From contig JAJPHN010000029.1 of NCBI GenBank assembly GCA_021325235.1, positions 62,001 through 126,000 of the forward strand: a stretch of 64,000 nt of DNA. Reading direction: 5' to 3'. The DNA is from Terriglobia bacterium (GTDB lineage: Bacteria; Acidobacteriota; Terriglobia; Bryobacterales; Bryobacteraceae). Positions 24,318 through 34,204 of the stretch are shown here, one piece after another. The position numbers and the translations under genes were made by a program. Below the pieces are notes generated by a model. It worked only from the letters and a program-made list of their open reading frames with translations, was not told where the DNA came from and ran no database searches. Positions within the stretch are counted from its first letter, which is position 1. The number at the start of each line of letters is the position of its first letter.

Positions 24318-24381
24318 GAAGGCTTGGTTACTTCTTCAGACGAAGCTCGCCGCGCGAAAGGTTCAGGAATGCAATCAGGAA

Positions 24382-26982
24382 TTAGTAAAGGAACCCGAGC
24401 GTAACGGTATAACTGCGCGGACTTACCCAGTGCGTACCACTGAAGGTAGATAGAAAGTTGTAGAGCGATGCGCTGTTGGTGATGTTGACGGCAGTCAGCT
24501 TCAGCGTCGTCTTCAACTTCTCTTTGTGCCAGAGGTTGTCGGTTCCGATTCCAGCGTCGAAGAGATTTCGAGCGGCAATGCGCGGCGGATTATGATCGGG
24601 ATCGTACGTGCCAGGAGCCGGAATGACAAGCCGGGTTGCTCCATAATTCGCCGAGCAAGAGGTGATCGGATGCAAGACGGTGGCCCGGTCTGATCCGCAG
24701 AAGAAGCCGATAGCGGCCTGTTGGTCAGCCGTCAAAGCCAGCGCATCGGCCAGATCCGTTACCGAGCCGGCCACTTCGCCACTATCGTAACGCCAGGTGA
24801 ACATGGCCCAGGGCCCGTCCTTACCATGTTGGTAGCGAAGATAACTGGTCTGCTGAAAGGCCTGATCGTGATCGATGCGAAAGGCGCCTGTGTTGAGCGC
24901 GGAGTTGAAAATCAGTCCGCCGACTTCCGGTCCGAAAAAGCGCGCACGCGTGTGGCCAAAGGTCGTGTAGGCCTGGAAACCGTGCAGATTGGCGGTCGCG
25001 ACGCGCACGGAAAGACCGTCGATCTTCGATTGCCGCCACTCGATCGGGAACGCAATCGGTGTATTGAAAAGCGTATCAAAATCAAAAGCGTTCTTGGTGT
25101 ATTTCCAGAAGTAACTGGCGTTGATCTGAATGTATTTTTTTACGGCTTGTTCAAAGCCGGCACTGTATTGATTGCGATGGCCGGGCCGCAGCGGTTGCGC
25201 GATGCTGCCCAATGCTCCGGAGCCAAGGCCGCCCGGGCCCGTTTCGCTCGAGATCAACAAATTCTCGTTGTAAGGCGTTTCGAGCGAACGCGTGAAAGAC
25301 CCACGCAGCACGGTTCCGGTGCTCTTCACCAGGTACGAGAGACCCACGCGCGGCTCGACCAGTTTGTCCTGCGCGAGCCCGTCGTAATTATCGAACCGCA
25401 CTCCCAGCTGAACCGTCAGATTCCTGGCTGTGATCGCATCTTGTGCATAGACGGCCTGCTGATTGATATTGGCGCTTCCATGAAAATGCAGCAGGGTGCC
25501 ATTGCGCGTCAGGTCGTAGGGAATGAGCCCGGGCACAAGATTTGGATTGCGCACGTAACCAGCCGCGGCACAGGCGTTGGGATTGATAAGCGAGGGAGTG
25601 AGTACGGGCGCGCCGCTTGAAGTGAGACAGACCGGATTAAATGTAGGATCGGTGAGACCGAGTCCGAAGTTTTCGATCAAAGGGGTCTGCTGCAGCTCGG
25701 TACCGACTTTGATGTCGTTCCAGCTGTTTGCGTACGCATAGTCGATGCGCGTGCCCCAGTTGGTGAGATGCCGGTCCTGATTGATGGTGGCCGGCTGGTC
25801 GTTAAAAACATCGGCGCTCGGGTAGTAGTTGACTCGATCCTGGCGCATCCAGGGATTGATCGTCAGAAGAGTTTGCGCGCCGAAGGTGTGCTGGTAGCCG
25901 AGCGAAAAGCTCATGGTCCGCGCCTGCTGGCGCTGATCTTGTGAAAGCTGGTCGTAGGTGACCGGAATCTGGAACCAGTTACGCGCTCCGAATAAGTTGA
26001 GATGCAGCGAGTCGTGGCCGGTCGGCTGATAATCGATGCGATCAAAGATCGTTTCGGTGTTGCCGATGTCGTGAAATGGTGTAAATTCCGGGCTGTCGAG
26101 AAAGCGTCCACTGCGGCTCGAGTTGATCACCAGGAAGTTACCCCACTTTGCGCCGCCGATTCCAAAGGTCGCGTCTTCGCCGAATGTGCCGAACGAGCCG
26201 TAGTACGTGTCGAGACTGCCGGTTGGCTTTTGACCGAGTCCGGAGCGGGTCACGGTGTTGACGATCAGTCCGGTTTTGTCGCCGTATTCCGCGCTCGGCG
26301 CGCTTGTAACCAGTTCGAGGGATTGAAAGGCATTCGTCGGCAGCTGCGTGGAGAACGTCTTATTCTGCTGATCGCTGATCGGCTGGCCGTCTACCACATA
26401 TGTCGTCTCGCCGTGATCTCCCTGGGGATGAAAGAAGCCGTTGGAATCAGCGACTACTCCGCCGGACGACAATGTGATGGCATCGCTGAGTCCCTGCCCC
26501 GTTGAACTGACCGGCAGATTTTCGAGCAGGCTCTGGCTGACATCGGTGTGCGCGGCTGGAACGTTTTCCACTACCTCGGCCGAGGCAGTTACTTCCACCG
26601 TTTCTTTGGAACCGGCGAGCGCCAGAACCGCTTTCACCTGAACCGGAACCTGACTATGGATCGGAATGCTTTGGGTGTAAGTCTGAAAACCGGGTGCGAC
26701 AATCTCGAGTTGATACTGGTTCGGCGGTACGTTCGTTAATCGAAAAGTGCCGTCGCTTGCACTGGTTGACGATTGCTGATGCCCGGTGACCGAGTTACTC
26801 AGAGTTACTTTGGCTCCGGCTACTACGGCTCCGGAAGGGTCGCTGACGGTGCCTTCAATGGTGCCGCCGCTGCCGGTTGCCTGCGCGCTGCCGAAGGCAA
26901 ATGCCCCAGTAAGGAAGGCGAGCGCGAGCACACCGCCCCTGATCGAACTTACTAATAGGTTCACCCTAACATCCTTCTTCAC
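24382..26982 (-). CDS. TonB-dependent receptor with carboxypeptidase-regulatory domain (Oar-like)
   Basis: 866 residues. Signal peptide (GGVLALAFLTGAFAFGSAQA), CarboxypepD_reg domain (GTIEGTVSDPSGAVVAGAKV; NQYQLEIVAPGFQTY), plug (SQSLLENLPVSSTGQGLSDA, TTYVVDGQPISDQQN, FQSLELVTSAPSAEYGDKTG) and a 22-strand-type barrel ending SYTVTLGFLY with the usual terminal aromatic. These large acidobacterial receptors are thought to import oligosaccharides or other bulky ligands. Upstream of the radical SAM gene, same strand. The ligand cannot be inferred. Confidence 0.9.
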   Translation of the reverse strand: MKKDVRVNLLVSSIRGGVLALAFLTGAFAFGSAQATGSGGTIEGTVSDPSGAVVAGAKVTLSNSVTGHQQSSTSASDGTFRLTNVPPNQYQLEIVAPGFQTYTQSIPIHSQVPVQVKAVLALAGSKETVEVTASAEVVENVPAAHTDVSQSLLENLPVSSTGQGLSDAITLSSGGVVADSNGFFHPQGDHGETTYVVDGQPISDQQNKTFSTQLPTNAFQSLELVTSAPSAEYGDKTGLIVNTVTRSGLGQKPTGSLDTYYGSFGTFGEDATFGIGGAKWGNFLVINSSRSGRFLDSPEFTPFHDIGNTETIFDRIDYQPTGHDSLHLNLFGARNWFQIPVTYDQLSQDQRQQARTMSFSLGYQHTFGAQTLLTINPWMRQDRVNYYPSADVFNDQPATINQDRHLTNWGTRIDYAYANSWNDIKVGTELQQTPLIENFGLGLTDPTFNPVCLTSSGAPVLTPSLINPNACAAAGYVRNPNLVPGLIPYDLTRNGTLLHFHGSANINQQAVYAQDAITARNLTVQLGVRFDNYDGLAQDKLVEPRVGLSYLVKSTGTVLRGSFTRSLETPYNENLLISSETGPGGLGSGALGSIAQPLRPGHRNQYSAGFEQAVKKYIQINASYFWKYTKNAFDFDTLFNTPIAFPIEWRQSKIDGLSVRVATANLHGFQAYTTFGHTRARFFGPEVGGLIFNSALNTGAFRIDHDQAFQQTSYLRYQHGKDGPWAMFTWRYDSGEVAGSVTDLADALALTADQQAAIGFFCGSDRATVLHPITSCSANYGATRLVIPAPGTYDPDHNPPRIAARNLFDAGIGTDNLWHKEKLKTTLKLTAVNITNSASLYNFLSTFSGTHWVSPRSYTVTLGFLY

Positions 26983-27203
26983 TTACGAACGGGCAAACGA
27001 CAGTTAAACGGTAGCAGTGAATTCGCACTAGATCCGTAACCGCAGCCTGTAAAGCGGTGAGGCAGATTCGGTAGTTGGGCAGAAACGGATCGCTGCTTCG
27101 ATTGCACTTCATCAAAAGTATAGCGACTGTTACACTGCCGCGATACGTTACGAGCGATGAAACAAAAGTGGCAAAAATGTTGTGCGACCGCTAAAATAGC
27201 TGC

Positions 27204-27590
27204 ATGCAGTTGAAGAAGGCTTCGAAAAAGACAACTAAGGCCGCAGAGAAACTGGCGGTCGCCGGCACCGAAAAGGTTGCGTCGCCGGAGACGCCGAAAA
27301 CACGAGCAGCCAGGTCTTCCAGGACGAAGAGCGAAGGAGTGGAAATGACGTCCGGCAAGAACTTACACAAGCCGGCCACACCGGCCATCAACACGAATAC
27401 GCAGATCGAAACTCCGAGGAAAGCCGCTTCCGGTGCGGAGCCGAAGCCTGTTACAGCGGCACCGGCTAAGAACGTGGCGCATGAGGATATTGCCAAGCTT
27501 GCTTACTCATACTGGCTTGAACGCGGCGGTGCGCATGGATTCGCCGAGCAGGACTGGCTACGCGCCGAGCGCGAATTGAAGAGTCTCTAA
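27204..27590 (+). CDS. DUF2934 protein with basic low-complexity N-terminus
   Basis: 128 residues. The first 90 are rich in Lys, Ala, Thr and Pro and probably disordered; they could bind nucleic acid. The last 36 (EDIAKLAYSYWLERGGAHGF, QDWLRAERELK) are the short helical DUF2934 domain common in acidobacteria and proteobacteria, function unknown. TAAAAT at 27192-27197 ends six bases before the ATG and there is no Shine-Dalgarno, so the mRNA may be leaderless. Confidence 0.75.
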   Translation: MQLKKASKKTTKAAEKLAVAGTEKVASPETPKTRAARSSRTKSEGVEMTSGKNLHKPATPAINTNTQIETPRKAASGAEPKPVTAAPAKNVAHEDIAKLAYSYWLERGGAHGFAEQDWLRAERELKSL

Positions 27591-27637
27591 GCGGCGCAAT
27601 TCCGGCTACCGTTTCAGGTTCTCACCCGTCCAACGCA

Positions 27638-27681
27638 CTGGGCGCGTGCAATACGCAATAATTGAAAAATAGCGCCCAGTT
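27638..27681. repeat. Inverted repeat upstream of lepB
   Basis: ACTGGGCGC at 27638-27646 and GCGCCCAGT at 27673-27681 are perfect 9-bp complements with a 26-base AT-rich spacer. It lies 15 bases before the lepB ATG and could be an operator or an mRNA stem. Confidence 0.4.
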
Positions 27682-27696
27682 CAAGTGGTTGCGCCT

Positions 27697-28290
27697 ATGA
27701 GTGAAGCGGTTTCGGAGAGCTCAGCGTCGCCGGTCATAGCCGATAAGGCCGTGCCCGAGCGGCACCGATCTGTTTTGATCTCCACGGTCGCCTGGTTTCG
27801 CGACCTCATGCTCTCGGTTTTGATAGCGGTTTTGGTCATCCTCTTTCTCTATCGCCCGGTGAAGGTGGAGGGAACGAGCATGATGCCGAGCCTCTACGAC
27901 CAGGAACGGCTGTTTATCAACCAGTTCAGTTACAAATTCGGCCTAGGCGACATCAAGCGCGGCGATACCGTCGTGTTTTTCTTCCCGGAAGATCCGACTA
28001 AGTCGTACATCAAGCGTGTGATCGGGTTGCCGGGCGATACGGTTGCGCTGGAAGATGGCTACGTCATTGTAAACGGCAAGCGTCTCGAAGAGAACTATGT
28101 TCCCAAAGAGTATCGCGACGACCGGCCGTATTCTCCAACCGTTGTTCCTCCCGGGGATTATTTTGTGCTGGGCGATCACCGCGTCTCCTCCAATGACAGC
28201 CGGGCCTGGGGCTTTGTGCCGCGCAATTACATCTACGGTAAAGCTGTTTTCGTCTTCTGGCCTCTGGATCGTATCGGCAGTGTGCACTGA
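27697..28290 (+). CDS. lepB: Signal peptidase I
   Basis: 197 residues. Inner-membrane serine protease that removes signal peptides. One N-terminal transmembrane helix (LMLSVLIAVLVILFLY), catalytic Ser in VEGTSMMPSL, catalytic Lys in YIKRVIGLPGD, then box D/E segments VPPGDYFVLGDHR and NDSRAWGFVP. A single anchor and short length match the compact Gram-positive/acidobacterial type rather than E. coli LepB. ATG 27697 is preferred over GTG 27685 because the protein then starts MSEAV. Confidence 0.95.
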   Translation: MSEAVSESSASPVIADKAVPERHRSVLISTVAWFRDLMLSVLIAVLVILFLYRPVKVEGTSMMPSLYDQERLFINQFSYKFGLGDIKRGDTVVFFFPEDPTKSYIKRVIGLPGDTVALEDGYVIVNGKRLEENYVPKEYRDDRPYSPTVVPPGDYFVLGDHRVSSNDSRAWGFVPRNYIYGKAVFVFWPLDRIGSVH

Positions 28291-28292
28291 GC

Positions 28293-28514
28293 TCAGGGAC
28301 GCCGGTTGAAGAACCAGAGCAGAAGCGTTCCGAGCAAGCTCAGGATTAAACAAGTCACCCAGGGGAAGTAGAACGTTGTGTTCTTGCCGCGATAGACTAT
28401 ATCGCCCGGTAAGCGGCCAAGCGGCAGATTCGCCTTGTTCAGCAACAGAACGAGCGCGCCGATCGCAATCAGCACAACGCCTGCCGAGATCAGGAGGCGA
28501 CCCAGGTTCATCAC
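28293..28514 (-). CDS. DUF2905 small membrane protein
   Basis: 73 residues with two transmembrane helices ([19 protein letters not shown] and [17 protein letters not shown]) joined by [20 protein letters not shown], the family's signature loop. Function unknown; such proteins are widespread inner-membrane proteins. It converges on lepB with a two-base gap and is divergent from acs. Confidence 0.85.
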   Translation of the reverse strand: MMNLGRLLISAGVVLIAIGALVLLLNKANLPLGRLPGDIVYRGKNTTFYFPWVTCLILSLLGTLLLWFFNRRP

Positions 28515-28556
28515 TCAAAGGCTAACGCGTTACACTGGCGCTGGAATAAGCGAGTC

Positions 28557-30500
28557 ATGAGCGATTCTTCGAAAACGTATCCACCACAGCCAGAGATTTC
28601 TGCACACGCTCACGTCAGGAGCATGGAGCAATATCGTGAGATGTACGAACGTGCCGCAAATGAGCCGGAGGCGTTCTGGTCGGAGCTGGCCCGCAACGAA
28701 CTGAGCTGGTTTGAACCGTTCAGGAAGACGCTCGAATGGAATCCGCCGGTGGCGAAGTGGTTTTCCGATGGCAAGCTCAATGCTTGTTACAACTGCGTCG
28801 ACCGGCACGTGGAGGACGGGCGCGCCGATAAGCCGGCACTCATCTGGGAAGGCGAACCGGGCGATGCGCGCGTGATCACCTACTCCGAGTTGCGAAAGCT
28901 TGTCAGCCGGTTTGCCAACGTCATCAAGGCGCTCGGATACAAACGCGGTGATCGCGCGATCATCTACATGCCAATGGTTCCCGAGCTGCCGATCGCGCTG
29001 CTGGCCTGCGCTCGGCTCGGCGTGATTCACAGCGTGGTGTTCGGAGGATTTTCGGCGGAGGCACTCAAGACACGCATCGAGGATCTCGACGCAACGCTGG
29101 TGATTACGGCGGATGGCGGCTGGCGGCGCGGAAAGGAAGTTCGGCTGAAGGATGCAGTGGATGCGGCTCTGCGCGATTGCCCGAATGTGCGCAATGTCAT
29201 CGTGCATCGCCGGACCGGATCACAGATCGAGATGCAGAATGGCCGAGATCTGTGGTGGCACGAGCAGGAACAGCAACTGGGGGCCCAAGGAGATACGTGT
29301 CCACCGGAGCAGCTCGATTCCGAGCATCCGCTGTTTGTGCTCTACACGTCAGGCACAACCGGCAAACCCAAAGGCATTCTGCACACCACTGCGGGTTATC
29401 TGCTCGGCACGATGATGTCGACCAAGTGGGTGTTCGACCTGCAAGAGAACGATGTCTACTGGTGTACCGCCGACGTTGGCTGGATCACCGGGCACAGCTA
29501 CATCGTTTACGGTCCACTCGCGGCGGGCGCAAGCGTGGTCATGTACGAAGGCGCGCCTGACTATCCGGCATTCGATCGCTTCTGGGCCATTGTCGAGAAG
29601 CTCAAAGTCACGATTTTCTATACGTCGCCCACGGCGATCCGAGCGTTGGTGCGTCAGGGTGACAAGTGGCCCGATTCGCACGACCTGTCGAGCCTGCGTG
29701 TGCTGGGCTCGGTCGGCGAACCGATCAATCCGGCGGCGTGGGAATGGTATTACCGTGTGATTGGTAAAGAGCGCTGCCCGATTGTGGATACCTGGTGGCA
29801 GACCGAAACGGGCGGCATTATGATTTCGCCATTACCCGGCGCTACTCCGCTCAAGCCTGGTTCCGCTACGCTGCCGCTGCCCGGTGTGGTGCCCGAAATT
29901 GTCGATACCAAAGGGAACACGCTGCGCGACAACCGCGAGGGCTATCTGATCATCCGCAAGCCATGGCCCAGCATGGTTCGCACGATCTGGGGAGATCCCA
30001 AGCGCTTCGAAGAGCAGTACTGGTCCAAAGTGCCGGGCGCGTATTTTACGGGCGATGCGGCGCGCCGCGACGAGGATGGTTATTACTGGGTGCTGGGCCG
30101 CGTTGACGATGTGATGAATGTCAGCGGGCACCGGCTCAGCACGATGGAAGTTGAGTCCTCTCTCGTGCATCATCCGGCTGTAGCCGAGGCAGCGGTCGTG
30201 GGCAAACCGCACGAGATCACCGGACAGGCTGTATGCGCCTTTGTCACTTTGAAAAAAGGCGAATGGGATACCGGCGCGCTGAGTCAGGAACTGCGCCAGT
30301 GGGTTGGAAAAGAGATCGGCGCCTTCGCAAGGCCGGAAGAAATTCGCTTCACCGACGCTTTACCCAAAACGCGCAGCGGCAAAATCATGCGGCGCCTGCT
30401 CCGGGAGATTGTGACGAGCCACGCGGTTACGGGTGACGTGACCACGCTCGAAGACATGAATGTGCTGGCTTCACTCTCCACCCAGCAGGATGAAGAATGA
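28557..30500 (+). CDS. acs: Acetyl-CoA synthetase (AMP-forming)
   Basis: 647 residues, full length. Converts acetate + ATP + CoA to acetyl-CoA. Seen: N-terminal [21 protein letters not shown]-loop [19 protein letters not shown], adenylate-binding [26 protein letters not shown] (hinge) and the C-terminal regulatory Lys in [14 protein letters not shown], the residue acetylated in other Acs. Possible -10 TACACT at 28531-28536. It converges on the ADOP permease gene. Confidence 0.96.
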   Translation: MSDSSKTYPPQPEISAHAHVRSMEQYREMYERAANEPEAFWSELARNELSWFEPFRKTLEWNPPVAKWFSDGKLNACYNCVDRHVEDGRADKPALIWEGEPGDARVITYSELRKLVSRFANVIKALGYKRGDRAIIYMPMVPELPIALLACARLGVIHSVVFGGFSAEALKTRIEDLDATLVITADGGWRRGKEVRLKDAVDAALRDCPNVRNVIVHRRTGSQIEMQNGRDLWWHEQEQQLGAQGDTCPPEQLDSEHPLFVLYTSGTTGKPKGILHTTAGYLLGTMMSTKWVFDLQENDVYWCTADVGWITGHSYIVYGPLAAGASVVMYEGAPDYPAFDRFWAIVEKLKVTIFYTSPTAIRALVRQGDKWPDSHDLSSLRVLGSVGEPINPAAWEWYYRVIGKERCPIVDTWWQTETGGIMISPLPGATPLKPGSATLPLPGVVPEIVDTKGNTLRDNREGYLIIRKPWPSMVRTIWGDPKRFEEQYWSKVPGAYFTGDAARRDEDGYYWVLGRVDDVMNVSGHRLSTMEVESSLVHHPAVAEAAVVGKPHEITGQAVCAFVTLKKGEWDTGALSQELRQWVGKEIGAFARPEEIRFTDALPKTRSGKIMRRLLREIVTSHAVTGDVTTLEDMNVLASLSTQQDEE

Positions 30501-30506
30501 GCGATC

Positions 30507-32927
30507 TTAGTCGTGATGTAAAGCGGTCGCCGGATCGACCGATGCCGCTTGCCTGGCGGGTAGGAAGGCGGCTGCCAGAGCAGCGCCTCCGAGAAGCATG
30601 CCTACAATCACGAAGGCGAGCGGATCGCTGGCGCGGACTCCGAACAAGATCGACTTGAGATAGCGCGTTGCAAACAACGAAAGCGCAAATCCGGCGATCA
30701 GTCCGGCGCTTGCCAGCTGAGCGCCTTCACGTAGCACCATGTGAAGAATTCGTGACCGATCGGCGCCGAGGGCCATGCGGATTCCGAACTCTTTTTTGCG
30801 GCGCGCCACGACGAAAGCCAGCAGACCGTACGTGCCCACAACCGAGATCATAAGCGCAAGGCCCGCAAAACTGGCCAGCAGAATCCCGTTGAAGCGCGGA
30901 CCCGACGACATCCTGCCAATTGTCTGCTCCATGGTTTCAAATCGCGCCATCAAGCTGCTATCCACGGATTGAAGCTTGATTTTCAAAGCGCGCTCGAGCG
31001 GCTCGGTGTTGCCCGCTATCCCGAAGATCAACTGTAGGTTCGTGTCCGGCCAGGTTCGTCCGTTGATGAAAGCCTGCGGCATGGGCGGCGCACCCAGACC
31101 GGCGTTTTTCGAGTCGGAGACTACCCCAACTACGAGCCGCCATTTCCCGTCCATCGTTCGCAGGACGCGCTTCCCAATCGGATCTTCATGCGGAAAGTAG
31201 GCGCGCACTGCGGCTTCGTTCAGAACGACAAGCGAATCGGGACGTGCAGCATCGGTTTCCTCAAAAAATCGGCCACGCAGCACGCGAATGCCCGCGGCTT
31301 GTGCGTAGCCCGATTCCGTACCGCACAGGCTGATATTGTCGCCGCGATGGAACGCTTCCGGAAGAGGGCGATCCGCGCGCGAGAACGTTTGAGAAACGGC
31401 TCCTGCCGTAAGCGGCGTACACTCGCTTTCCGCAGCTGCTTCCGTTCCAGGTATCTGGCGGGCAAAGCGTATGAGTTCGCGCACAACGACATCTCGGCTT
31501 GGGGTATCCAGTCGCGTTCCTTTGGTTGGAATCGTTGCAACCAGAGTGCGCTCCGGTGCAAACCCGAGATTGTCATTCTCCAGATGCCATAAGCTTTCAA
31601 GCAGCACCGCCGCGCCGCACAGCAGCACGACGGAGAGTGCGATCTGGGTGATGACAAGCGCGCGCCGGAGCGTGTTGGCCGGTGAAATGCCGGAACCCGC
31701 TCGCAATCCGCTCTGAACGCTTTTGGAGGAACGCAGCACCGGAAGCGGCCCGAACAGCAAAACGGTGAAACAGGCGAGCAAAACGGCGATCACAACTACC
31801 CGCAGGTCGGGATGGATCTCGGCCAAACGCGGCAATTCACCCGCCGCGCAATGAACAAAACCGGCCAGCAGGCCTGCTCCGATTCCGATTCCCGCAAGGC
31901 AGCCGGCTGCGGCGAGCACGATGGCCTCTACGAGAAGCCCACGTGCGAGTTGGGATGTTTGGGCGCCGAGTGCGACCCGAATGGCGAACTCACCTTGACG
32001 CGAAAGCCAGCGCCCCAAGAGCAGATTGGAGACGTTCGCGCACGCGATGAAAAGTAGACAGCTTGCCGCTGCGATCAGAATCGCGAGAAGCGTGCCGGCG
32101 TGCCCCACGCGATGCTGCTGAAGCGGCTCGATGACCAGCCTTGTGTCGGAGCGAAACATCACAGGCATATCGGCTTTGCTGGCTTCAAACAGACGCCCCA
32201 GATCCGTGCGGGCCTGCTCGAGGGTTACGCCCGGTCTCAATCGGCCATACACCGCCCATGTCGACATGGAGCGATCCTTGTGGCTTGCGTTGGGCGCGAC
32301 CGGTAAGGTCGTGAGAAGATCGACAGGTGCATCCATCGGATATACGAAATCTTTCGGAAGCACACCCGCGATTGTGTAGGCGGTTCCATCGAGTTCGATC
32401 GCTTTGCCCAGAATGCCGGCATCAGCGTGGAAATACTCGCGCCAAAGCCGGTTTGAAAGTAAGACAACGCGGGGTCCGTTGGGCAATTCTTCTTCATCTC
32501 TAAAATCTCGACCGAGCATGGGCCGGATTGCAAATGTTTTTAGAAAATTTGCTGAAACGCGCGCCGCGTAGACCTGCTCGGGATGAGAGCTGTTCAGTAG
32601 CATTTGCTGGGGTCCGTGGGCCTGGGTGGCGGCCAGGGATTCGAAAACGCGGTTATCGCGCCGCCAGGCAACGTAGTCGGGCGAAGCCAGAAACGCGCCG
32701 TCCATGCCGGGAAAGCGCGTACCCACCCAAAGCAGCCGATCCGCGGCAGCGTAGGGGAGCGGACGAAGGAAAACAGCATCGGCAATACTGAAGACCGCAG
32801 TGCTCGCGCCGATACCGAGCGCCAGTGAGGCGAGTACCGCCAGTGTAAAGGAGGGTGCAGAGCGGAAGCTGCGAAAGGCGAAGCGGAGTTCGGGGACGAG
32901 AGTATCGATCCGTAGCATCTGACTCAT
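30507..32927 (-). CDS. ADOP-type MacB/FtsX permease
   Basis: About 806 residues. Two MacB-type periplasmic modules and two FtsX cores: SFTLAVLASLALGIGASTAV with the first helix, FIACANVSNLLLGRWLSRQG, repeated later as LAFVVARRKKEFGIRMALGA and a final FLPARQAASVDPATALHHD. This duplicated permease without its own ATPase is a large paralogous family in acidobacteria; the role is thought to be lipoprotein or drug export with a separate ATPase. The frame opens at TTG 32954, overlapping the dinB stop as TTGA; ATG 32927 or 32918 are alternatives and the true start is not certain. Confidence 0.85.
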   Translation of the reverse strand: MSQMLRIDTLVPELRFAFRSFRSAPSFTLAVLASLALGIGASTAVFSIADAVFLRPLPYAAADRLLWVGTRFPGMDGAFLASPDYVAWRRDNRVFESLAATQAHGPQQMLLNSSHPEQVYAARVSANFLKTFAIRPMLGRDFRDEEELPNGPRVVLLSNRLWREYFHADAGILGKAIELDGTAYTIAGVLPKDFVYPMDAPVDLLTTLPVAPNASHKDRSMSTWAVYGRLRPGVTLEQARTDLGRLFEASKADMPVMFRSDTRLVIEPLQQHRVGHAGTLLAILIAAASCLLFIACANVSNLLLGRWLSRQGEFAIRVALGAQTSQLARGLLVEAIVLAAAGCLAGIGIGAGLLAGFVHCAAGELPRLAEIHPDLRVVVIAVLLACFTVLLFGPLPVLRSSKSVQSGLRAGSGISPANTLRRALVITQIALSVVLLCGAAVLLESLWHLENDNLGFAPERTLVATIPTKGTRLDTPSRDVVVRELIRFARQIPGTEAAAESECTPLTAGAVSQTFSRADRPLPEAFHRGDNISLCGTESGYAQAAGIRVLRGRFFEETDAARPDSLVVLNEAAVRAYFPHEDPIGKRVLRTMDGKWRLVVGVVSDSKNAGLGAPPMPQAFINGRTWPDTNLQLIFGIAGNTEPLERALKIKLQSVDSSLMARFETMEQTIGRMSSGPRFNGILLASFAGLALMISVVGTYGLLAFVVARRKKEFGIRMALGADRSRILHMVLREGAQLASAGLIAGFALSLFATRYLKSILFGVRASDPLAFVIVGMLLGGAALAAAFLPARQAASVDPATALHHD

Positions 32928-32950
32928 AGTAGAGCAGAATACTACATAGG

Positions 32951-34192
32951 TCAACTTCCTTTCTTCGGCTGTTTGCCCGGCAGATCGAATGGGTTCTCAT
33001 GCACACGCTCGCGAAGACCTGCCCGGAGGGTCTTGGCAAGAGAGACGCTTGCCTCCCCAAAGCGATTGCGAATGTGATCCACGGAGCGAAACGCCTGCCT
33101 CAGCCGTGCGGTCTCGGGCTCGTCCAGCAGACTCATCTGCCCTTCGAAAGTCTGCAGATTGCCCGCGTGTACGCCGAGCAGCCGTACCGGCTTTCTGCCG
33201 TCCCAAGCCTCTCGAAAGAGTCGCGTGACAGCACCCGCGATCTCGCGGTCGAGCTGTGTGGCGTGATCGAGCGATGCAGCGCGCGTAATCGTAAGGAAAT
33301 CTTCGTCGCGCAGCTTCAGCTGAATGGTGCGTGCGTAGAGTTCGTGCTCGCGCAGCCGGCGCGCCACCATCTCAGAAAGGCGGAGCAAGACGGTCTCGAG
33401 TTGAGCTGTATCGGCAGAATCCTGGCCGAATGTATGTTCGTGACTGATCGATTTGGGATCTTCGTGCGCGCCAATCTCGGCGTCGAACCAGCCGCCGGCG
33501 TCCGCTCCCCTGGCTTTCCCGGCGAGTGCCAGTCCCCAGCGCCCGAAGCGAGCTGCCAGGAACGATTCATCGAGGCGTGCCAGATCGCCGACCCGCCGTA
33601 TGCCGATTTTGTGCAGCGCTGCCTCCGTCTTCTTGCCGACGCCCGGAATTTTGCGCACATCGAGCGGTGCCAGAAAGCGCGCCTCTTGTCCGGGCAGGAT
33701 GTACAGTACGCCGCTTGGCTTTGCCTGATCAGAGGAGACCTTGGCGACCAGGCGAGAGGAGGCCAACCCCAGCGAGCATTTCAGATTCGTGGCTCGCACG
33801 ATGGCTGTTCGCAGCGAATGCGCCGCTTTCATGGGCGGTCCGTGCAGCCGATCTGTCCCTGTAAGGTCGATGTAAGCTTCATCGATTGATGCCATTTCAA
33901 CCAGCGGCGAAAACGTGTTAAGAACGTCGAAGACTCTGCCCGAATACTCACGATAGCGTTCCGGGTGCCCGTCCACGAAGATCGCCTGTGGACAGAGCTG
34001 GCTCGCCGTACGCAGGGGCATCGCGGAATGCACGCCGAATTTGCGGGCAGCGTAGGAAGCAGCTGCGACTACTCCGCGCTGGTCTCGCTTCCCGCCGACG
34101 ACAACCGGCTTGCCCCGGAGTGCCGGATCAAACAGCTCCTCGACGGACACAAAAAAGGCGTCCATATCCACATGGCAGATGAGGCGCTGCAT
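32951..34192 (-). CDS. dinB: DNA polymerase IV (Y-family)
   Basis: 413 residues. Error-prone translesion polymerase. Catalytic carboxylates in ICHVDMDAFFVSVEE and MASIDEAYIDLTG, steric-gate region FVSVE, thumb with helix-hairpin-helix VRKIPGVGKKTEAALHKIG, and a little-finger domain to the end. No obvious C-terminal beta-clamp box was checked. Fourth in a leftward run after DUF1385, prfA and prmC, with gaps of about 12 bases or less, so it may be cotranscribed rather than SOS-controlled; I saw no LexA site. Confidence 0.94.
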   Translation of the reverse strand: MQRLICHVDMDAFFVSVEELFDPALRGKPVVVGGKRDQRGVVAAASYAARKFGVHSAMPLRTASQLCPQAIFVDGHPERYREYSGRVFDVLNTFSPLVEMASIDEAYIDLTGTDRLHGPPMKAAHSLRTAIVRATNLKCSLGLASSRLVAKVSSDQAKPSGVLYILPGQEARFLAPLDVRKIPGVGKKTEAALHKIGIRRVGDLARLDESFLAARFGRWGLALAGKARGADAGGWFDAEIGAHEDPKSISHEHTFGQDSADTAQLETVLLRLSEMVARRLREHELYARTIQLKLRDEDFLTITRAASLDHATQLDREIAGAVTRLFREAWDGRKPVRLLGVHAGNLQTFEGQMSLLDEPETARLRQAFRSVDHIRNRFGEASVSLAKTLRAGLRERVHENPFDLPGKQPKKGS

Positions 34193-34204
34193 AGCTTGCC
34201 GGAA

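Noticed and set aside
27161-27185. TGGCA-N-TTGTGC as a sigma54 promoter for the DUF2934 gene
   Set aside because: The -12 element lacks the GC dinucleotide at the required distance; the TAAAAT box is a better explanation.
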